Origin: Enoplosus armatus
Taxonomy: Eukaryota; Chordata; Actinopteri; Centrarchiformes; Enoplosidae
NCBI RefSeq assembly: GCF_043641665.1
Contig: NC_092190.1
Coordinates: 11,096,048 to 11,160,047, forward strand
Reading direction: 5' to 3'
Length of the DNA stretch: 64,000 nucleotides
A model generated the notes under the pieces. The model was not told the origin of the DNA, made no database searches, and worked only from the letters and a program-made list of their open reading frames with translations. Positions 33,079-44,202 of the stretch are shown here, piece after piece. A program made the translations under genes and the position numbers. Numbering within the stretch: the stretch's first letter is position 1; each line of letters begins with the position of its first letter.

Positions 33079-33563
33079 CAGTAGTGGAAAGAAAATATGT
33101 ACATTTAAGCACTGTACTTCAGTACAGTTTTGAGGTACTTATACTTTACCGGAATATTTCCATTTTATGCCGCTTTATACTTCTACTCCACTCCACGACA
33201 TTTCAGTGGGAAATATTTTTTACATTTGTCTTACAGTTTACAATTACAATTACTACAGATTAATATTTTACATGCAAAACATTTTATCAGTTTACAAAAT
33301 ACAGTATGAAGCATTGTTATAGATCAAAAGACTCAGCAGTAAGCAGCTAAAATGAGTTCCAATGATAATATTATATACAATATAATAGTTAGCTGCAATA
33401 ATATAATAATGCATAATAAATAACACTATGAAATGGCTAATTATTATTCTGGTTCTTTTACCTTAGTAGAATTTTGAATGCATTACTTTTACTTGTAAAG
33501 GAGTATTTTTACATGGTATCGACACTTTTACTTTAAAGAATTGCAGTACATCTTCCACCATTG
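33079..33563 (+). mobile_element. hAT-like MITE with 8-base target duplication
   Basis: Ends are CAGTAGTGGAAAG and, reverse-complemented from the right, CAATGGTGGAAGA. The flanks atcatact (33071-33078) and attatact (33564-33571) match at 7 of 8 bases. The body has the tgtacttcagtacagttttg and tatttccattttatgc words I recognise from an abundant percomorph element. A diverged, interrupted relative lies at 42689-43032 in reverse orientation. Confidence 0.75.
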
Positions 33564-36500
33564 ATTATACTGAGAGGTGATTTAATATTTGGCCTCCCAT
33601 CCCTCATCTCTCTATAATAGTCCAATATACAGTATCTCCACCACAGCTGCCACAAAATAAGCTGAATCAACAGATCTCTGACACAGTGTCAATAAAAATG
33701 AACATTATGACATTGGAGAGCTATTGTACTGGACTGCATTAGATTGCACAGGTGTCCCTTATACGAGGGTAACTTTGTTTATGTGACAGAAATTTGTTGT
33801 GGTGTTATTACAGCAGCTCAGCCGCTGACTTGTAGAAACCCAAGATGGCACATCTTCCAATTCATCCAAAATATACACGATAGAAAGCTTTTCCAGGCAC
33901 CGAGTCTAGGAAATCATGTTCCCTGTGGAGCCACAGAGGCAAAGGAAATGATTGCTAAAATGAAAGACAGAGAAAACAAACATCTTATTTGTCTGTCTTT
34001 GGGTGTGACAGTGTTTGTACTTCGTTGTCCTGGTAGTGCTGCTTTTTAATCACAGCACACACATGTGCTTATCAAGCGTTTCACTTTGTCAACCTTTAAA
34101 GAACAGGAGAAGAATACCAAGCTTGTCAACAGTGTTGTAGCTCCAGCGCTTGTATAATGTGTGGCATGCATGTTCTCGGGTCTGTCCATGTGTTCTGGTC
34201 TTCATTAGACTTAGACTGAACATCTTTGCGACCTGACAGAGAGATCCTTTCATGTGTCCCCTGCCTGGTCCCACTCAGCAGAGCCTAAGCAGAAACATGC
34301 CCACTGCCCAGGGCAAGGTCAGATTTCTCACCATACCACAGCATTAAAGCAACATTGCCTTTCCTAATGGATGGGGGGGGCACTCTCTTTATTTTTCATC
34401 AATCTCACAGACAATATATTCCATCCCATCATATTGAAGGAGTACCAGCGCAAATGGATGTAGTCCATGTGGTAGTAATCTGGAGCGAATGCCTGGCTCG
34501 GCTCGATGATCTCACTGACCTGAAACTCACATGAGAGTAAAATTTGCTTTCAAATCGTTCAGGTTACGATTGGTGTCATCTGAAAAGGGAAAGTAAAGTC
34601 CATCCGTTGTATTCTTTTCTGCCTCATTCTTCAAAGTCCTGCTCGGATTGTACCCATCATCAAAACTTCAATTCCGCCCATCCTTTAAGGAGTAATGTTA
34701 CAGTGGCTCTGTCAGCTATTGTAGGGTGACCCATAAAAGTGGCTTAAATTTGATAAATAGTGATGCATGGCTCATTGCGATGTTAATCTGCAGAACGGGT
34801 GCTAAGGGGTCAGAGGAAATGTGTGGGAGAAACAGCCTATCTTTGTTGCTCTCCTCTGAATGGACTCACTGTTATTCTCAATTCTAATGAAATGAGGGCT
34901 AATGTCAACCAGAAGACGAGTAAATATTTAACTGACCGCCATTATTCAAAGAGCCAAATGAATAATATTGTTTTGAGAAATATGGGTTTAAATTTGAAAG
35001 CAATATCCCCTGCCTGCCTTTCACAATAGGGATGTAATGTCATGCAAAGTGAATAAGCCCTCGCTGGCCTTGTACCATCAGAGACAAAGCTTTTGTACTG
35101 ACGACTGGCCTATTATTTAGTTGTTGCATTTTTTCCTTTCTTTTATGTCCTCGGAGACTTGGACGTCTTGCAACATACCTCAAAAGAGGCTAGAGGCCCT
35201 TTTGTTTTGAGGTTTTCACACTTGAGGGCCATAGTATTTGGTGTGTGTAGAGAAGGGGCTGTGACAGCCTGAAAGGGAGAGGGGCTGGGCTGGCTCACAC
35301 AGAAAAGGAACCTTGGCTAAACACTGGCCCGGCTCCTAGAAAAGAGAGAGGGATTAGCGTGCACAGACCAAGAGGAACTAATCTCCTGTGACATAATAGA
35401 ACTGTACATAAACAACGTCCCTGAGAAGTGAATGGCGAAGCACTGACTGACTGAAGGGGCTGAGTGTGTGAAAACAAGGGCTCAGAATCATTCGAGCAAC
35501 ATCTGGACAGCAACGTCTCTTCACAAACATACACACATATAAAAACAAGCACACACTCAAATATGAAAACACACCGCACCCATTTCATACAGGCACAAAC
35601 AATACAGTGCATGATTCCTAATTTTTCATTTAACACGGACATATTTGCCACACTGAATTGACACTGATTAACCTCCGACAGCATAACAGGAAACTCTGCC
35701 TTTGCTGGTAGCACACTGGAATAATATTTGTCTATTTGGGGACACTAATTTCCTTTAAGCGCACCAAAGGTAAGGCAAATTAGAATTGCAATCTGAAACA
35801 AGACCATGGCTCAGGGAGGTAAAACAAAAATAACTCATGGAAATGCATCAGTTTGAGGCCGGAAAGGAAACTGAACCAATTGGAAAAGTTAAGTGAAATC
35901 GATCAAGTCACTATTTTCTGTTTGTTTTTCCTCTCTAAGTAAAATGCTAATACAAACATTGACTGCTCTCTGTTCGTATTCATCCTCTGTCAGAAACATT
36001 TTCGTTGACTGATTTCATTTTACAGTTACATTTATGCATGATTTGTTTTCTTGTTTTTATTTATTTGAATCTATGGAAGAACAGAAATGAAATCCAGTCA
36101 CTGATGGATTCCCAGCATGGTGTCATTATTACAAAAACTTTTGAAGTCCAAAATGAGGGTTTGGATGTCAAGCACAAACAAGGAAGATGCAGTGGTTTGA
36201 ATGCGCTGATGAGCTAGTTTGGGGAATAGAATGAGTGAACCATCAACTGATCCTGAAGTTAATTAGTGCAGGGAAAGACAGTTTATGGAGGAGGGATGCA
36301 CTTCTTGTAAATCACTTTGGTCAAAAGGGTCTGCAAAATGAACATGAATGTATTGACAACAACCATGTGTCATACAATATAGCTCTTGCCTAACTTGTCT
36401 GGATGATAAAATATATAAAAGATATGCACTATTAAACACTGTTCTTTGTGCACTCCTTTCAGGATTATTGAATGCATGCTAAAAAAGGCTTTCATCCAAA

Positions 36501-36974
36501 ATACACGAATTGCTCAGCTTGCAGTTTTAAACACAAAAATCATGCACTCCGCACATATAGGCTTAACTCTCAGAGTGTCACTCTTTGCTTTATTTTCTTG
36601 TAAACATTTCCACTTTTCATTTTATGAGGGTGAAAGGCTGCTGAGCAGAGGAGGATTTAATGCTTTTCAAACACACAAGTGCTCTGAGAAAGCAGAGCAT
36701 TATGTTGAGCGGTGCCCAAACTCAGCGATGGTAAACTCGCTCGGGCTGTTGAGCTAGATGACCTGTTTATTTGGACTTACAGAGCGCATGTCTGAGGCTC
36801 CTGGGCCGATCAGTGAATATGCTGTACACAGAGTCTGCCATGATGGGTTTTTACAGCCAAAATAAGCAACAGTAACTGCCAAATAGTTGAAAACTGGGAG
36901 GAGAAGCATGTCTATTTACCTCTCGCAGCAGCTTCAATTAAACAAACAGCAAAGGGAAACGGGTTAAGGATTAT

Positions 36975-36980
36975 TTTATT
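36975..36980 (-). terminator. anos1: Candidate polyadenylation signal of anos1
   Basis: TTTATT on the plus strand is AATAAA on the minus strand, about 1.15 kb after the anos1 stop. Longer transcripts are possible. Confidence 0.35.
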
Positions 36981-37999
36981 ACTTAGCATTTTGTACAGTT
37001 TCTACCATGGAAAAATAACATGTAACATAAGACTGTATTTACAATTCCATTTTTACAAAATGTCTTTACAAGATTTTTTTGCCGGTTCAAAAACGTGAGA
37101 CTAGAACACACAAAACGTACACATTCACACACATCCAAACCAAACTTTGTAATACACACATAAATAAATATAGACATTCACTGACTGTTCCACGACAAAT
37201 ATTTCTACAGCCAAGAACATGTACAATTCATCGTTTCCACACAAGTTATAATTTCATTAATAAACATTACATATTACTCCCAATATAATTCTTTGTTAAT
37301 CTGTTAATGAAATATTGCTAACATACTGAAAAGAGGTAACACAGACATTATTTCATGCCAACAGAATGGTAACGGTTGTCATGCAAAACCATTACAAGCT
37401 TTCAATTTGAAGCAAGTAATTCATTTACAGTTCAAAAATCAAATGTACTACATGCAACATACTATGTGAAATATTCTGAATTATACAACAATGACTTTAG
37501 TTACATTATCCATCAGTATTGACTGTATGCCTAAGCGCCTCTTTAATGGGTAACACAAAATAAATAGATGAATTTCTACTTTTCTTTCTTCGTGAATTGT
37601 TTTACAGTTCTGGCATTTCCTACCGTCCATGTTCGACCATCCTCAATGAAGTTGCCAAAATAATTATTTTTCTTTAAACCATGAGCTAATTGCTTGTCAT
37701 TAATCAATTGATCTAATCTGATTGAAATTTTGTTAATATCCTGTTTGCTGCGTACAATGACGGCTGGATCACGACAATTTTAGGGATCCCTGGGTCTTGC
37801 TTTTACCTGGAATTTCATAACCTCCTGATGAGTTGGGGATGTGTACTAACCAACACAGAATATGAGACCTTGCAGTATAAATTTCACTGTACAGACCAAC
37901 CCGTCTGGTGACATGTGTATCAGTCAAGAGAGAGGGGTTAAGAGGGGAATAGCCGATGTGTTGTGGAGCCGGGAGAAGATGGACCCATATTTCTCGAGC

Positions 38000-38014
38000 G
38001 GGGGGGGGGGGGGG
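38000..38014 (-). repeat. Poly-C run (15) in the anos1 3' UTR
   Basis: Fifteen consecutive G on the plus strand read as C in the anos1 transcript, about 120 bases after the stop codon. Confidence 0.85.
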
Positions 38015-38130
38015 TCAGTTCATGGTCTGGTGCGCTGTGTTTCTGTTAGGTTCCACACATTCCTTCCCTGACAGACAGGAGCAGAGAGCCACTGGTACTT
38101 CTCCCTATTGGGTTTGCCTCGACCTGCAGC

Positions 38131-38189
38131 TCAGTGTCTCTCTACTGATGGCTTCTGGTGGTGAGAGTGGTGCTGCCGGAGTCTGGGTC
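38131..38189 (-). CDS. anos1: anos1 last exon: His-rich C-terminus and stop
   Basis: Encodes [19 protein letters not shown] followed by TGA at 38133-38131. The histidine cluster and final PSVERH correspond to the human HPHHYKPSPERY end, which fixes the gene's 3' limit. Confidence 0.9.
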
Positions 38190-41100
38190 CTAGAAAACAC
38201 ACATCAGATCGGTCAGATATCACTTCAGTGATTCAGATCTTGGTAATAATTGACTATGTTTTCATTCAGTATATATGTGCTTGTTTTGCCGTTTTCTGTT
38301 GCTGGTACATGGCAGTGTTTGACCTGTTTTCTAGGTCATAAATACTTTTTACATCCTCTCCTTTTGCTGAGCTAAACGCCTGGTATTAAGTGTCTTTTCC
38401 TTAAAAATAATGCTGCCTAACACAAAGTGATGTGGCGGAAGCACAGCATCTTTTCTTAAAACTGCTGATTTTTTTGTAACTTGGGGGCAGCGGAAACACG
38501 CTGTAAACACAGCTTTGACATTTTATCCCCTTATAAAGTCGATATGGTGAACTTGTTAGCAAACAGTTGCCTACCACACATCCAGCCACATTTTTATTTA
38601 GAGGTGTGTTTTTGGCAACCTCATGAATGTAAGATTACTATCCACTCTCCTTTAAGATCTGTTTTGTTTTCCATCAATTCATGTGGGAAATACCTGAATC
38701 TTTGGCGTTTGGTGCTGGGCAGGCAGAGTGCAAAGTTTGTAAACTAAAACTATGCGAAAATGGAAACTATGCGAATGAGAGCAGTGAGAGTGAGCCTGAA
38801 ACCAGTGAGCTCAAAGATGCCAAAGATGCCAAAACGCTCTATAGAGCTGAGTTGAACTGCTGTAATTCTATACAAGTTGGTATGTGATCCATTGTTGATA
38901 TTTAAATATATAATATATTGATCATACTTAAAGGAACAGTGTGACATTTTGGGAACAAATCTTGTTTGTTTAAAATGAAGTATAAAAACGGCCATCTGAC
39001 GTTTTACTTCTTGGCTCTGAGCAGTTGCCAAGCAACGTGTCAATTAGTGAACTTTAGGGAAGCAGGAAGGTGGCTTTTGTTAGTCAGACAGAGCCATGCT
39101 AGCTGTTCTTTCCAGTCTTTATGCTGAACTAACCAGCTTCTGGCTGTAGCCTTATATTTACTGCACAGACCTGAGACTGGTATCGACCTTCTAACTCCTG
39201 CCAGAAAGCAAATAAACAAATTAACTAAAATGTCAAACTATTGCTTTAAGGATAAATGAAAGATCTACAGTATGCCGTTAGCAGTAACAGCCACCGAACA
39301 AAACAATAGTCCTGACACAAACTTTAACAAAAAAGGAAATCACGTTAGTGGACATGATGTACCAAGATACCAAAATATAAAACGAATCTAGCAGATAATA
39401 GTGAGATAATAAAGGTACAAACTCCTCTGGCTCCTCTGACAGTGACTCAGTACTTACGGTGTTGAATGACTGGTAATATGTTCGGGGTCTGGAAGGTCTT
39501 GACAGTGGCAGGACCCTCTCCTGCAGTTGTTATGACCTGCACCTCCAGTCTGTAGTAGGTGGATGGCCGCAGGTTGGACACTACAAGCAAGTTATGATCC
39601 TGCCAAGTGAGGGAGGAGAGCAGCAGAGGACATGCAATCAGTTGAAATACAACAGAACGCGCCTTTGAATGTGACAGGACTTGAATTTGAATGGGCTGTA
39701 AACCAGGGGACTATCAGCTTCGGAGCTGTCTTTGCACAAGCCACAGACAAAAACAAAGACTTTGTTTTCATAAGGCTTGCTGTCTCTCGTTCTTTGCTGC
39801 CAGCTTGATAAAGTGTGCGGTGGGTGGTTTTATTTATAGACAAGCTCCAGAGGCTGGGAGGTGCAGATAGGCGGAACGTGTTGTTGATGGAGCAGATTAT
39901 GTCAAAGAGCGGCTTTTTCAGAGCTCTCACGGAGGATGAAAGAGGAAGACGTGAAGGCAGATGAAAAGGCAGAGGAGGAGAACTTCCAGCAGGACACAAC
40001 ACTTCCTCAGATCTGCCCCTGTGTCTCTCTACACACCACAGTTTATCACAAGATTCATGCAAAGAGGCCACAACAGTGTTATCCTCAAATCGCCCTCACC
40101 TCTGACAGAATGTGAAATGAAATGATACAACATATTACAGCAAGGGACAATTTACTGACTATATATTACAGAGCACAGTCCCATTGGTGTATGGAAACAT
40201 ATTCAATCTGCAGCATTTGACAACAGCCTTTACTTTATGGCTATTACAGGAGGTAGAAGAGAAAACCACAAATCCTGTTTGAATGAAAATAGACTTACTG
40301 GAGGCAGGATCTGGGACTGGGAGATGATGCTGTTGGGCAGGCTGTTTTGCCGGCTTTCAGTGGTGATCTCAGCCCAGGTGACTTGGAAGCCGGTGATCCG
40401 CTGATGGGGAGCCACCCTGGACACACGCCACAGGAAGTTGCCGGTGATGTTTCCCTCAATGATGGAGAAAGAGGCCGTCAGGTTCTCTGGCTTAGCCAAC
40501 ACCTTTGGAAGCCCCAGAGCTGTTAGGAGAAAGGTGGTCTCAGTCTGGGTGTTGATATTAAAAGGAACAGTTTGACATTTTTGGGGAATACACTTACTCG
40601 CTTTCTTGCTGAGAGTTAGATGAGAGGATCTCAAGCAGCCGGTTAGCTTAGATTAGCCCAGACGGTTAACACAGGGAGACAGCTAGCCTGGCTCTGTCCA
40701 AAGGAAACAAAGTCCACCAGCCAGCCTCTCTAAAGCTCACTAATTAACACGTTATATCTTGTTTACTTAATCTGTACAAAAACGACACCCTATGGTTTTC
40801 CGGGGTTATGTGCGGGGACTATTTCTAAGATGGGTACAGTTAGTCTCCGCTAGTTGCCTAGTAAGTGACGACAAGACGGTAAACAAGATATAAAGTGTTA
40901 AATGTTACCTTTGGACAGAGCCAGGCTACCTGTTTCCCTCTATTTCCAGTCTTTGTGCTAAGCTAAGCTAACCAGCTGCTGGCGGTAGCTTCATATCTAC
41001 TGTATAGACATGACTTGGCAAGAAAGCGAATAAGTGTACTACTATTCCTTTTAGAGAGCATAGATTTTATCCTTCATCATGATTATAATACGCTGCTAAT

Positions 41101-44100
41101 GTGGTGTCTGATTACTGTGCCGCACTAATACAGATTGATTTCAAAATGCCCTTTACACGTCAAACAGCTGAATACTCACCTCCCTCCCCCGGGCAGGGGA
41201 TGTGTTTGTGAGTCTTGCTCCGGATGGTAGCACAGGATGGGGTGAGGAAGGTGGTGCTCTCGTCCTTGGAGCGTCTTTTGGACTTCAGCATGTGAACGGT
41301 GACTTTGTACTTGCAGGAGAACAGCAGGCCCGGGAGGTTGATGTAGTTCTCCTGAGCCAAGAAACACATTATTCAGCCCTGATGACTTTGACATGTCACC
41401 CAGGTCAGGTCCCGTGGAGCTTCAGAGATAATTAAATACACAGCACCAGGGCAGATCGCATTCCCACTCAGGCCTCAGGAACATGCCCCACATTACAGGA
41501 CCACTTTGAACACTCACATGCTAGGGGTTAGGCCACTATTCTTCTATTCAACTTTCAATATAAATGATTTTTTTTATCACTTCCACATGTGGCATAAACA
41601 CAAGAAGAACTTAATTGAGAAGCAGCAACCAAATTGAATTCATGTCTAATCTGAAAAGAGAATGGCCTGTAAATCCATGTTAATGAATTCTGTGTAGCAG
41701 TCTTACACTTCACACTCATTTCAAACTTTAATCATCTATTGATCTTAGCTAAAAAAAAAACGCCTTTCTCATCTCTTTGCGAGGAAACAAAAAAATCCAG
41801 CTGACTAGTGGATTTAGATCTTGCATTTGTAATAAAGAGGTTCCACATTAATAGGCAGTCGCTTGAGAGAGGGTGTGTGTGTATATACTCTCTGATATGA
41901 AACAGCTTTGATTAAAAGTGAATGAGGCGCTGTGCTCACATAAAAGCACAAGCCTGGAATGCTTCCCAGTGATCTATAGAAAATGGATGTATACTTCCTA
42001 GCAACCAGAGCTCTGGTCCCCAAAGAATGTGTTGATTGCCAGGCCTCTGCCATCCTGTATCAGCCTGAGCCCCAACAGTTAACCCCCCCACCCCCCAGAC
42101 TCTCCCAACCCCTGCACAAACCCTGCTGCACCCTAAAAGAAAGCCCCACGCAGAAGCATGGCTGGGGCCATTGGAGGTGACTGATCCCCCATTCCTGGAA
42201 ACATTGTTTAAGTAAATGCGTTTTATTGGCCAACACACCACATGCCTGACCACACGACTGACTCATAATATTCAAAACAACAGCCAGTGATTTGCCCGGT
42301 GCAAATCCAACTCAACAGGGCTTTGGGCTCAACTGGAGTTGTTTTCTTTAGCGGAGCTGTCCTTTTTAAGCATCAGACAAAAGGTTAGGCGCATGCTTTG
42401 CATAGCACAGAGCTGCTGATCGAGCCATAGCTCTGTGCTCACGGCTCTCTGTGAACGGACCCTCAGTTGGAAGGTGTGTGAAACGGTGGCCGGGGACTAA
42501 CCTGCGTGACAGATTTCTCTGGTCCTCGGGTCTCGTTGTGGCTGCAGTACTCCGGCATCCACTGGACATGATAGCGACTCACGGTGGGGTCTGAAGCAAA
42601 GGGAGGATGAGAGGAGAGACACAACTCAGTATTCAGATCATTCACTTTTACATTTCTATAAAATGTAAAATGATTCCATTACAAGGCCAAGTCCTGCATT
42701 CAAAATTTCATGGGGAGTATGGGAGTATTATGAGCAAAATGTACTTAAGTATTAAACATAAAAGTACTCATTAAGCAGCAGAATGATCAGCCGATTGGCA
42801 ATTAATCACAAGGTAGGTGGTTCAGTCCCTGAGCTCCTCCTCCACATGTTAAAGTGTCCTTTAGCAAGACACTGAACTCCAAACTGCTTCAAACATATGC
42901 AGAAAAGTCTAACCTGCTCTGGTCAAAAGCATCAAATGAAATTAGTGACATTTCAAATGTCGTGGGGTTAAAGTATAGCAGTAACTATAGTAGTACTGTG
43001 CTTGAGTACATTTACTTGTTGTTATACCACTGCACTCACTGAACATTAATCAAGATCTCAAAAGACAATCGGACAGGCTGAAATGATTAACTGATGGGTA
43101 TCTCACAGATTACAACACTCCCTATCTGAAATCTGATATCACTATTTCCATTATTGATGATCACGATAACTTACGTCTCAGAAAAAATGAGAAGAAACTT
43201 GAAAGCACTTCCTTCTTTATCTTTGCCTTAGTTTATTAACACGATTTTCCTGTTTTCTAAACCTTTCCTTTTGTTCGCTGAGGGCTCAATTCCCAGCCCA
43301 AACTTTTCTGCTTCAACTTTAAGGATTTGCATTCTCATCAGTGCAGTAGCAGCCTTGGTCACGCCGGGACACGCTGGCTCTCTCGGCTGCCGACTCCAGC
43401 AGTAATGTTCGCTTCCTTGCTGTACAGTAGCTCCTCCTGAGCTCATCAGTGCTGTTTATCTGCCCATCACCCTCATCTTATGTTACTAGATTTATTATTC
43501 ATTCAACTGTGTGGCTTGGATAAGTGAAATATTTCTCCGATTAATAATTGAGTTATGCTATGTTTGCCCCTCGGCGGGGGCCTGGGTTGTAGTGGGGAGA
43601 TAAAAGGGGTCCTTTGAAGGCTTAGACACAGATCTGGCACTTGGAGCCCCTGAGCTCTTTGGAAGCAGAAGAGAGGAATTACAAGGAACCGGGAAATCAG
43701 AAAAAAATAAACAAGATATGCTTAGCTGGGTCTGATGGAGAGGGGAAGTGCTATGTAAAACAAGAAATGGGACATGGAAATCAGGTAGAGAACAGAACCT
43801 CAGCGATGTTCGATAAATCATGACTGGAAGCGAGCCTCAGATGTGCCGCCACTGCCGGACAGCTGTCTATTGTCTGGGTGTTGGGCAGACGGCGATATAT
43901 ATTATCTGAGCTGGTGTACAGTAAGGTTCTCTTTAGTCTGCTGGACACAACCCAGAGGCCGGGCTGCTTTGGATCACGGAGACAATGAGTGAGAGTTAAA
44001 TCACAGTTCAGTCAACCTGTCCCTTTCCTCGGTCACACAAACCAGATGTCCAGAGACTCCAACTCTCCAGGCCATCTGTATGTCTGTATGTTTACAGTAG

Positions 44101-44165
44101 TGGAACCCAGGTTGTCAGAGTCAAGGCCAGGGTCATCCCTCAGACTAATGAGTAGCAGTGGCACA

Positions 44166-44202
<37 letters not shown>

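Larger units (their letters stand above)
11460..36960. other. Gene-poor intergenic region between the CD2-like gene and anos1
   Basis: About 25 kb with no open frame that carries recognisable protein domains, splice-consistent exon series, tRNA or rRNA. Open frames here are 60-140 codons and look like chance. Supported content is limited to the repeats listed separately (14.4, 19.9, 22.8, 28.4, 31.1 and 33.1 kb). The rest is mostly unique-looking sequence that could include regulatory elements, which I cannot confirm. Confidence 0.6.
36961..38130 (-). other. anos1: Probable 3' UTR of anos1
   Basis: Lies directly downstream of the anos1 stop on the minus strand and ends near the AATAAA at 36980-36975. 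It carries a 15-base C run close to the stop. Its extent is inferred only from the first good polyadenylation hexamer. Confidence 0.4.
38190..39457 (-). other. anos1 last intron
   Basis: A 1.27-kb intron that contains a repeat fragment at 38536-38586 and a complete TTAA-ended MITE at 38928-39249. Confidence 0.75.

Noticed and set aside
39592..40071. 159-codon minus-strand open frame in an anos1 intron
   Set aside because: It overlaps the edge of exon 12 in an intron, has no known domain and has no splice support.
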